The position numbers and the translations under genes are program-made. Below are positions 1 through 8,606 of a stretch of 64,000 nt of DNA, in pieces. Source of the stretch: Smittia aterrima (taxonomy: Eukaryota > Arthropoda > Insecta > Diptera > Chironomidae); assembly GCA_033063855.1 (NCBI GenBank), contig CP093831.1, positions 21,514,001 to 21,578,000 of the forward strand, written 5' to 3'. The notes under the pieces were generated by a model that saw nothing but the letters and a program-made list of their open reading frames with translations, did no database searches and had not been told where the DNA came from. The number at the start of each line of letters is the position of its first letter. The first letter of the stretch is position 1.

Positions 1-2155
1 AAACCAACGAGAATTATCCTTACCTCGATTCACTAGAATTCATCATCAACAACGCTAAAGCACTGCCTTTCCAACTGGAGCCAATTCAAACAATGGAAAA
101 ACATGTAAATGAGGCTAATGCTTGGAAGGAAAATGCTTGTCAAACGTTTTTGAAGAAGAACTCAAAGTATACGCTGCTTGAAGCATTAACTCCCAAATAT
201 GAATCGGATTTGACTTTCGCTGTGGTTCCGAAAACTTTGTCATCGCCTCCAAACTATCGTGGAGGAAGTGACGACTGTGAATCCGGATCTCCAAGCTCAA
301 CTGCGTCTTCGTCATCGACAATCTCTGCCAACAGTTCAAATGGATCAAGTGATGCAAGTTACCTCGACGACTTGGGACCCGCTGTAGTCGTTGCCACATT
401 TAAAAAAGCTGAGAAGAATGAAATCTGCCGTATCATGGAGATTCGCAGAATTAACTGCGCGAAACATCCAGAGCGAGATCAGTATTGCTTGTGCAAGGGC
501 CGATTTATGGGCTATATGTATCATTGCCAGCTGTGTCTTGATTGGTTCCACGGATCATGTGTTCCTCCGATGTCCAAGAACTACGAGTCAAAACAAGAGC
601 CGATTGACTTAAGAAGTAAATACTTGTGTCCGATCTGCATGCGTACCAAACGACCAAAGTTAGACAACATACTGTCTCTGCTGGTTGCACTTCAACAGAT
701 TCCTCTGCGTGTTCCCGAAGGTGAAATCGTTCAATGGTAAGTGCTTCGAAAGAATATTTAAGTTTGAATCGAAAATGAAAGTTTTTCTTCTTTTAGTGTT
801 GCTGAACGAGCAATGCATTGGCAAGATCGAGTGAGACAAGCACTTCAACAACAAGATGTGACATTAGCACTACTCGAATTGCAACAAAGAACGGAAGGAA
901 TAAAGGATCCTGCGACAGTGAAAACTGAGGAACGGAAACAAAAGCGAACAAAGAATAAAGCTAAAGATGGCATGGACTCATCAACGCAGCTAACGCCAAA
1001 TTCATCCGATGCGGGTTCCGACACTGGAAATGTCAGCGACAATGAAACTGACTCAAAGTTAACGTAAGTTTAACTCTTTTCCTTTTTGTGTTTATTCTAA
1101 ACTGGAGTGAAACTTTTAGACAACCGGAAAATCCTTACTCCATGTGTGACAAAGTTCTCGGAGTCGCAGGCTTAGCCTCACCGTCAATCCAGCTTTGTAA
1201 AGCAACTCAACAGTTCCTCGAAGAGTTGATGATGGAAGGAGATTTATTGGAAGTTACACTCGACGAAACTGTTTACCTATGGCGACTTCTCAATGCCTCG
1301 CGAAACTACGGCAATGAGCTCGATTTAATTCGTATAAAGTACAATATTCCGGTAAGTTTAACAACTTTCATTTAACAACTCTTTGCTAAATTCTATTCTC
1401 AACAGTTGGAAATGCCAACTCGTATCTACAGCGAAGAAATTATAAAGAAACGTAAGCTTTTGCCGGATGAGAAGCCTACGCGAAAGTATACGAAATCTAT
1501 TAAACAAGAGATTAAGAAGGAGCCGGTTGAAATGTCCGATGGAGATATCGATGATGATGATGTGATGGACATTGAAGAAGCTGATGGAACCTTGCCAAAG
1601 AAAGGCAAAATCAATCCAAAGCAAAAGCGTGTGATGAAGACGAAGAAGATCAAAAAAATTGGAAAGATCGAGAAGGATAAGGAAGGCAAAGACATCACAA
1701 AGATTAAACCGAAACGAAAGAAGAAGATTCCAATGCCGGCAGCTCTTATAACCGAAAGTTCAATTACTGTAAAGCCAGCGCCTTCCGCTGAAATATCTAA
1801 GCCTATCAAGAAAACTCCTAAAATTAAAGATAAAAAGCCGAAAACAAAATCTCGTCCAACAGACTCAGACACATCTCCAGAAGAGTCAGACGCCTACGAG
1901 ACTTGTGGTGTTCTAAAGTGCCAGAGGCCATCAGGTAAAATTTTCATTTTATTTTCTCGTCGAATATTTCTAATCTTTTTCTTTTCTATTCTAGAATCTG
2001 TTCAAGATTGGATTCTTTGCGATGGTGGCTGTGAAGTTTGGTATCACATGGTTTGCGTGGGACTGAAAATTAAGGAAGTCAAACCTGATATGGAGTTCGT
2101 TTGTAATAATTGCAAAAAGTCAAAAGACACTTGCGCTCAAACATCACAAAAATAG
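1..2155 (+). CDS. lid: KDM5-family histone H3K4 demethylase (Lid), C-terminal 640 residues, 5' partial
   Basis: Nuclear JmjC demethylase that removes H3K4 methylation; the catalytic part lies left of the window. Exons from frame and splice borders: 1-736 (open from base 3), 797-1063, 1120-1351, 1406-1934, 1995-2155 (stop TAG); introns are 54-60 bp. Seen: the end of the PLU-1-like helical region, a PHD finger (about 450-640; YCLCKG, YHCQLCLDWFHGSC, YLCPICM), a conserved stretch after it (CVAERAMHWQDRVRQAL), a Ser/Thr/Asp-rich linker, a long Lys-rich basic region (about 1440-1860), and a last PHD finger (CGVLKCQRPS across the last intron to WILCDGGCEVWYHMVCVGL). In KDM5A and Drosophila Lid this last PHD reads H3K4me3. 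A KKEPVE SUMO-type motif followed by an acidic run lies near 1520-1560. Order and spacing match KDM5, so the identity is strong; a KDM5 duplicate cannot be excluded. Confidence 0.92.
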
Positions 2156-2261
2156 AGATTTAGCACAACCTGATCCTGCAGCCTGTTTCTTGAATGGTGA
2201 GTTCATTTGCCCATCGAGACAAGAAGTTGAAAGTCTAATTATGTTTCATCTTTAACAGTGC

Positions 2262-2267
2262 AATAAA
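2262..2267 (+). terminator. Poly(A) signal of lid
   Basis: AATAAA, 107 bases after the lid stop and the first such hexamer downstream. It lies four bases after a possible splice acceptor (AACAG ending at 2258). Cleavage would be expected around 2280-2300. Confidence 0.55.
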
Positions 2268-2270
2268 ACA

Positions 2271-2822
2271 TCATAAGAAATTCACAAAAAAAACTAAGAG
2301 AAGAAACAGCGAGAAAACTTTGTAGCTTCAAAATGTGTCACAAAGGAAATGGAAAATTATTTTTCACATACAAAAAGAATTCACGAGATCTCAACATGAT
2401 TTGACATATTTTCACACCGCGACGTATTTTCTAACGATTGTAACGAAGAGAAGATAACACAAATTAAACTGAATCGGTTGACATGAATCAATTTAAAAAA
2501 TAGCTTTTAATTTATAAATCCGATTTAGAGAAAAAGGAAACTTTACAAGTGAAGAGTGTAAAGATTTCGAAATAAATAGTGACTTTAAAATAAAAATTAA
2601 ATGTGTAGGAGAGATTAAGCCAGCGACTTTAATATTAATTCCGATTTTCAGGATTTCTTTTTCTACAGTTCACCGGCTTTTAAATTTATGTTTCGGAAAC
2701 AGGTTTTGAAGAATCTTCAGGCACGTGTTGGAAGATTGTACAACTCAAAAGTCAAGTTTATCTATCAAATATTTTAATTAGTAGAAGTTGTGGTTTTTCT
2801 CGTTAATCTAGTCGTCGATAGA
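2271..2822. other. Intergenic spacer between lid and the TRPA gene
   Basis: About 550 AT-rich bases with no ORF of note and no recognisable RNA gene. It probably holds the end of the lid 3'UTR and upstream promoter sequence of the TRPA gene. Both genes point the same way with under 0.8 kb between stop and start codon. Confidence 0.5.
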
Positions 2823-2860
2823 TATAAAGAATTTGGGAGAATAATCTTTCCGATTAGTTC
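2823..2860 (+). promoter_or_regulatory. Candidate TATA/Inr core promoter of the TRPA gene
   Basis: TATAAA at 2823-2828 is followed 33 bases later by an initiator-like TTAGTT (A at 2856), matching the insect consensus TCAKTY at five of six places. The spacing is the usual 30-33 bases, and the ATG follows 70 bases after the predicted start. Inferred from motifs only. Confidence 0.4.
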
Positions 2861-2925
2861 GCATGCAGGAGTTGAACAAAGAAGTTGACTAAAAATTTAC
2901 GCGTAAACTAAGAAAAGAAATCAGA

Positions 2926-5900
2926 ATGAATAATAATTCTTACGTTAACAATGATTTTAATTCATTGAAGACTTTGCAGAGAAAGGAAATTTCTATGTTG
3001 GTAAGGAAACAACTCATTTTACTCAAATTTTTCGTAATTAAAAATCCTTTAGGGAGATCTTCGTGTTGCGTACAAAGACAGAAATCAATTTGTATTCAAA
3101 GAAATTCTTCATCGAACCGGATTTAAAAATCATGAAAATGAAGATCTACGCAACTCTAGGTCGCTTCTATGCTTTCGAAAGTTCAAAACTTCACGCAATC
3201 TAATTTTTGAACGTGATTCTGAAGATGAGAACTTGTTTGAGGAGATTCTTAGAACGCCTGGAGCTGGAAATTCAAAGTTCATCAATCTGATTTGGACGGA
3301 ATGCGAATTATGGAGAAATCGCGATGTCTTGATAAGAAAAAATCTCAAGGGAAAACAGCCGATAGATTACGTGTTGGAGTCAAACGACGACGAAACTCTT
3401 TTTTCTTTCTTAGTTTTTGATTTCGCAGGGGAGTCCGAAATAACAATCGCGAACAAAAAATATTTCCTTAAATTGAAAAACGAACAGTTTTTGAGGAAAA
3501 CGGGAAAAACCCTTTTCCAAAAGTTCTATTCGATCCTTGATGATGAATGCGAGGAGATATGCTTTGACATAATGAGGTAAATCTCTTCACTCTTTCTCAA
3601 CTAAAACCATCTTTTCAGGACGAGTCGTCCTGGACGACAATAACATTTGAAGGAAAAAGAAAATTAAAAAAGTTCAATAATCAATTTATTCTAGGAAGCT
3701 TTTGAAGGAGATGGGCCAAGTAGTTGATATCAAAGGCGAAACTTCAATCGAAGAGGTTCTCAAGATGGAAAACATAAAGCACAAACACAAAATTCTGAAA
3801 AAGCTCATGACTTTCTGGAAAATTTATTCAAAGGACTACAATTACTACAAAGCAATTTTGAGTGAACTGTCGCCTTACTTCAAACTTATTTTAACTCTAA
3901 AGGAAAGACATGAATACGAGTTTGAAGATTTATTCCCGAAATATTTGGAATGGATGAAGGCAAAACACGAAGATCAACACCAAGAACTTATTCAAAAAGA
4001 TTGCAATTCTCTTCTTGAGTTTGCACTGAGCAATAATCAACGTCGCGCGATTACAATAATTATCAATTGCGATTTAATTGATCCGAACAAAGTCTCGATC
4101 AAAGCTGACGATTCATCGTTTGATAGCACAACTGCACATTTCATTATGTCAAAGCTTCTTGAGAAAGGTTTTTATCTCGGCAATGGAGACATCGATCGAG
4201 TTCCGAACGATTGGATAAGCACTCAAGTGTTTGAAGACTTTCTCGACTCGCGAGTTTCTGAAGATGGTAAGAGTTGAAGTGAAAATTTGAATCAAAATTC
4301 ACTGGAGATCCTTTCAAGGAATTCACGGCTGCAAGATCGACTACAACTTTCTCATAAATCCTGAGATTCGCGAAGAGGAAATGAAAAACGAACACGATGA
4401 CAATGAAAAACTTTTATTCAGCCGCAGTTTGCCTTCGCTTGAAAATATTTTGAACAACGAGAGACTGAAGACATCAATCACTCATCCAGTTCTTTCAACA
4501 TTTATCAGTTTGAGTTTAACATAATGCTGTTGATCGATTTAATGATTTTTGTATAAATTTTAGGTCTGAAGTCGATGAAGTTCAGAACAATTTTCCACAT
4601 GAACTTCTACATTTTCATCTTTTGCTTTATGATTCCTTTCTTTCTTATGGTCACTCTCATCCCATTCAACAAGTTCTACGCCGACATTTTCAAAACTTAC
4701 GGAGAACTCACGATGATCAAAAAGAAGAAAGTTTATAAGATTCTCGGATTGACCCTCGCACAGTTTTTGAGCATTCCCTATCGAGCTTGCCTTTGTGCCA
4801 CGATTTACTTGACAATGAGAGAATCTTTCCAACTCTTTGTAATCAGCGATGGATTCAAAAATTATTTCCGAAAGAAGAGCAACCAGTTCGAGATAATTAT
4901 CATCGCGTTGTCCTGGACTTTGCTTTACGCTTACACGAACCTCAGTTTGGCGCAGATCAAAACTTACATGGCGATCCCTTCAGCTTTTCTTATCATCTTC
5001 GGTAAGTTTTGTTAAGTTTTCAATTTTTTATTTCTTCAATTTATTTTTTAAATGTTAGCTACTGTGGAACTTCTGAGCATACTTCCTTATCCGTCAATGT
5101 CCATTTACATGTTCATGCTGAAGCAAGTGACTAACACGTTTATGAAGTTCTTCACCATCTTCATTTTGGTGATTATTGCTTTTACGTTCTCCTTCTGTAT
5201 TGTCCTGAAACCGCCAACATCGTCCGCTCCTTCATCTTGGAAACAACTTGTGACTGACTGGGAGAATATCACAACAATGTCGAACAATACTTTGCCGTTC
5301 TCAGATTTTAAGGAACCAGCTGTAATGTTTGTAACAACTTTGGAAGAAGCCCTCGAAGATAACAATTCGATATTCAACAACTTTGAAAATCCGTTTACGT
5401 CATTTTTAAAGGTAAGTGCAATTAATGACATCAAAATTGTTTCTCATGTTCACTTTTTTCTAAAAGACTCTTCAAATGCTGTCCGGAGAATACTCGATCG
5501 ATCCTTACACTCTCGACTCGTGGTCAAAGCAACTTCTTTTCTTCTTCTTTGTCTTGACTTCATTTATTCTCTTCAATTTGATCAACGGTTTGGCCATCAG
5601 CGACATCGCTTTGCTTCGTAATTATGCCGAGTACTTGAACTTAAAGCAACAGATTCGAAACGCAGCTGAAAGTGAAGGAGTTGTTTGCGATATTTATTGG
5701 AAAATCGGGGGACAAACGACGGAAAATTTCGATGATGCAGAGAGTGAAAACTTAAAACACATGAATCGAATGAGAAACTATTGGCGAAGCTTCGTAACTT
5801 TCATAATTTCCTTGTTAGTTCGTAAATTTCCTTATTTGCATAAAATGGACAACTTGTGCATTGACTTTAAGCAGAAAACTGTAAAGTACGAGCAAGATCA

Positions 5901-6132
5901 AAAGCGATTCAACATTTTGAAAACAAGATCAGGAGCAATTGGTCGCTACAGCTTGGAAGAAGAAACTTTAAAGAAACTCAGCGAAATTATTTCGAAGAAG
6001 CAGCTTCAGGAGGAAAGCGTTAATGACAAAATTGAATCGCTTCAAGTAGAAATTAAAAATCTGAAGAAAAGTATGAGAAGTCAACACGAAGATTTGAAAA
6101 ATTTCATTCGAGAATGCTTGGGACATCACTAA
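2926..6132 (+). CDS. pain: Painless-like TRPA cation channel
   Basis: Plasma-membrane cation channel of the insect TRPA group; painless acts in heat, mechanical and chemical nociception in Drosophila. Exons: 2926-3000, 3053-3576, 3695-4266, 4319-4507, 4564-5001, 5059-5411, 5467-6132 = 938 codons, close to painless (about 910). Frames join at each border, for example HPVLSTFIS|LKSMKF, the pre-S1 motif. Seen: a long N-terminal half with only degenerate ankyrin-type helices (QPIDYVLESNDDETLF; LLEFALSNNQRRA), S1 (FYIFIFCFMIPFFLMV), a RESFQLF motif, S3-S4, S5 (FMKFFTIFILVIIAFTF), a pore loop split by the last intron (FTSFLK|TLQMLSGEY), S6 (FVLTSFILFNLINGLAISD) and a C-terminal coiled coil (about 5950-6120). 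The filter-region Glu after Gly is kept. Pyrexia or another TRPA paralogue is the alternative. The start is the first ATG after a plausible core promoter. Confidence 0.8.
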
Positions 6133-6190
6133 AAAATTGATTGGTTATTGACCTTGGTGAAAAGTTATTTTGGAAAATTTAAAAATCTCT

Positions 6191-6196
6191 TTTATT
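6191..6196 (-). terminator. Poly(A) signal of zinc-finger gene 1
   Basis: TTTATT on the plus strand (AATAAA on the minus strand), about 105 bases past the minus-strand stop codon. Its transcript would overlap the 3'UTR of the convergent TRPA gene by roughly 100 bases. Confidence 0.45.
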
Positions 6197-6278
6197 AATT
6201 TTTGAAATTTTACATTTGTAACATGCTCGTACAATTTTAGCAATTAAGAAAAAATTTAAGTTTCAATTGTTGTGCTTG

Positions 6279-6284
6279 AATAAA
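6279..6284 (+). terminator. Poly(A) signal of the TRPA gene
   Basis: AATAAA, the only canonical hexamer between the stop at 6132 and the convergent zinc-finger gene. Use of this site would put cleavage at about 6300, at the 3' end of the opposite-strand ORF. Confidence 0.5.
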
Positions 6285-6301
6285 ATTCTTTCGTTTGATG
6301 A

Positions 6302-8206
6302 TTACATTTTGTGAGTACTCTCCATGTGAAGCTTTAACTTCCGCAATGTTTCCACTTTATGATTACAGTTCGTGCATTTGTAGCTTTTGGGTCCAATATG
6401 AATTTTCTTGTGCGCCTTTAATTCTTCGATATTTTCAAACCTTTGAAGACACTTCGTAATATCGCAAACCAGTTTTCTTGATGAATGAACCTTTTTCAAA
6501 TGACGATTAAAACTAGATTTACATATTTTTCTTTTGCATAAAGAGCATTGAATCTTAATATGATATTCCATGTGTGATTTCAGTGAAATTTTGTTTCTAA
6601 AAATTTTGGCACACAAATCGCATTGAACTTTAACAATCTTATGATTTCTTTCTTTATGACAATTTAGATTTTTCTTGCTAAAAAAAGCTTTCTCGCAAGT
6701 GTCACATTTAAACTTTGCGGTGGACGAATGACTCTCAATATGTTCCTTTAGACGAATCCCAGCTATCATGTGTTGACATATTGGACAAGAGATTTTGAGA
6801 TGAGTATGCATGTGTTGATGTAGTAGGGCTTTGCATTTAAATATTTGGCCACAAATATCGCAATGGAACTTTTGTTTACTATGAACTCCTCTTTCATGTG
6901 CGGTCAATCCGCATTTCGTTCCAAATGAGCGAATGCAGGTTTTGCATTCATATTTTATTTCTGGTTCCGCGGCGAAAACTCCGTGTCGATGCTGCTGTTG
7001 ATGATTTTTCAAACTATGAATGAGTGCGAACTTTCGTTTGCAAGTGTCGCATGAAAACTTCTTCACATGAGTCTGATAATGGTTTTTGAAACATGTTTTG
7101 TTGAAAGTTTGGTAATCACATTTACTGCACTTTTGAAGATCTTGAGGATGAAACTGTTCTGTAGAGTGAACCGTTTTGAGATGTCCTATCAAATTACTTT
7201 TGGTCATTTGTTTTTTGCACATTGGGCATGGAATCTTCAAGTGATTTTTCACATGTTCTCTTAGTAAACCTTTGTTCTGAAACATTTTTGAGCAGAGATC
7301 GCACTGAACTTCATCAATCTTATGAATCCTTTTATGATCCATCAGATTGATCTTGCTAAAGAAAACTTTATCACAAACGTCACATTTGAATTTTGGTGCT
7401 TGCGAGTGCCTCGCAATATGATCCTTAATACGACTCCCAGCTACTAATTGGTCGCAAATCGGACAAAAAACTTTGATATGAGTTGGCATGTGTTGTCGAA
7501 GATGTAACTTAGTTTTAAATATTTGACCACAAATATCGCAATGGAACTTTTGTTTACTATGAACTCGCTTTTCATGTGTTGTCAATCCATTTTTAGTTGC
7601 AAATGATCGAATGCAGGTTTTACATTCAAATTTTATTTCTTGATCCGTGGAGAAGGATCCGTGGCGATGTTGCTGTTGATGTCTCACCAATTGATTGTTA
7701 AATGCGAAGTTTCGTTTGCAAGTTTCGCATGAAATCTTCTTCACGTGACTCTTATAATGAATTCTCAAACTTGATTTTACTGAAGATTTGTAATCACATT
7801 TGATGCATTCCCAAATTGAGCCTTTGCAGTGATCTCGTTCATGATGATTCTGTTTGCACTTATCACAATCAAATTTAAGATCACAAAAGTCACATTCTTT
7901 AATTTTTTCTGACTTTCTGGTCAAACCACAACTTTCGCACTTTTGAAGAATTTTACAAACTTTTAAATGTTGTTTCAAGTTACTTGATTCCTTAGTAGCG
8001 TGATCGCATTTGCCGCAAACGAAATAACTTCCAAATAATTTTGGTTTAATAGTTTTCCATTTTTTATCAAATTTCCTTAAAATTACTCTCACTTCCGTAA
8101 TTTCTTCGATCTCTGGTTCAGGATCATCTGGCATAATAAACACAAAATGACGCTCCGGTTCGTGTTTGATATTGTCGACGATTTTTGGCTGATAATAATT
8201 GTCCAT
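6302..8206 (-). CDS. C2H2 zinc-finger protein 1, 18 fingers, internally duplicated
   Basis: Probable nuclear DNA-binding protein of 634 residues, encoded without an intron; target unknown. Order: a short N-terminus with an IKHEPE SUMO-type motif and acidic DDPEPEIEE; a C2HC-like finger (FVCGKC...HLKVCK, about 63-85); an unusual Cys/His-rich module (KCESC...CDFC...CDKC, about 88-125); then 18 C2H2 fingers. Fingers 1-8 and 9-16 are collinear copies offset by 226 residues (678 bases), followed by two terminal fingers. Linkers are not the TGEKP type and no ZAD domain is seen. The ATG is chosen because the N-terminus matches its two neighbours. It lies tail to tail with the TRPA gene and at the downstream end of a three-gene tandem array. 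No orthologue recognised; it looks like a lineage-specific zinc-finger family. Confidence 0.88.
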   Translation of the reverse strand: MDNYYQPKIVDNIKHEPERHFVFIMPDDPEPEIEEITEVRVILRKFDKKWKTIKPKLFGSYFVCGKCDHATKESSNLKQHLKVCKILQKCESCGLTRKSEKIKECDFCDLKFDCDKCKQNHHERDHCKGSIWECIKCDYKSSVKSSLRIHYKSHVKKISCETCKRNFAFNNQLVRHQQQHRHGSFSTDQEIKFECKTCIRSFATKNGLTTHEKRVHSKQKFHCDICGQIFKTKLHLRQHMPTHIKVFCPICDQLVAGSRIKDHIARHSQAPKFKCDVCDKVFFSKINLMDHKRIHKIDEVQCDLCSKMFQNKGLLREHVKNHLKIPCPMCKKQMTKSNLIGHLKTVHSTEQFHPQDLQKCSKCDYQTFNKTCFKNHYQTHVKKFSCDTCKRKFALIHSLKNHQQQHRHGVFAAEPEIKYECKTCIRSFGTKCGLTAHERGVHSKQKFHCDICGQIFKCKALLHQHMHTHLKISCPICQHMIAGIRLKEHIESHSSTAKFKCDTCEKAFFSKKNLNCHKERNHKIVKVQCDLCAKIFRNKISLKSHMEYHIKIQCSLCKRKICKSSFNRHLKKVHSSRKLVCDITKCLQRFENIEELKAHKKIHIGPKSYKCTNCNHKVETLRKLKLHMESTHKM

Positions 8207-8535
8207 GATGAGATATCTAAGAATGTCGATGTTAACTAGTCGAATGCTTTAGAAAGACTGTTGCTAAAAGAATAAAATTCTTTGTATAAAGTCTTCACCA
8301 GAAATAGATTTTTTTACCTGATTTAGGAAAAATTAATTACTGTTCACCTCAAATGGTTCAAAAATCCTTTATTACCTGAAGATTCCCGATGTCTCTTGCT
8401 TTCTTGTAGCAATAAAATCAAATGAACTCTTTTACTTAGTTATTTCCTGATATTATTTAGAAAAAGTCTTTTTGATTGACTCACTTATGTCAATTTCACC
8501 ATAAAAACATTCCAATACAATCTCAAGTCATGTAA
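8207..8535 (-). promoter_or_regulatory. 5' region of zinc-finger gene 1, duplicated upstream of gene 3
   Basis: Non-coding block immediately before the ATG, nearly identical to 11522-11850. Aligned by eye, about 15 differences in some 430 bases once the first part of the coding region is included. It should contain the promoter and 5'UTR. A possible 5'UTR intron is visible on the minus strand (donor CAG|GTAAAA near 8320, acceptor GACTAG just before the ATG). The remaining bases to 8606 hold nothing recognisable. Confidence 0.6.
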
Positions 8536-8600
8536 CTTGAGAAGTGAACACCCTGAAAAGAAGAAGGAATCAAAAGATAATATTTTTGAAAAAACAAATT

Positions 8601-8606
8601 TTTATT
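8601..8606 (-). terminator. Poly(A) signal abutting the stop of zinc-finger gene 2
   Basis: Minus-strand AATAAA begins at the base after the TGA stop (8609-8607), which would give an extremely short 3'UTR if used. Confidence 0.4.
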
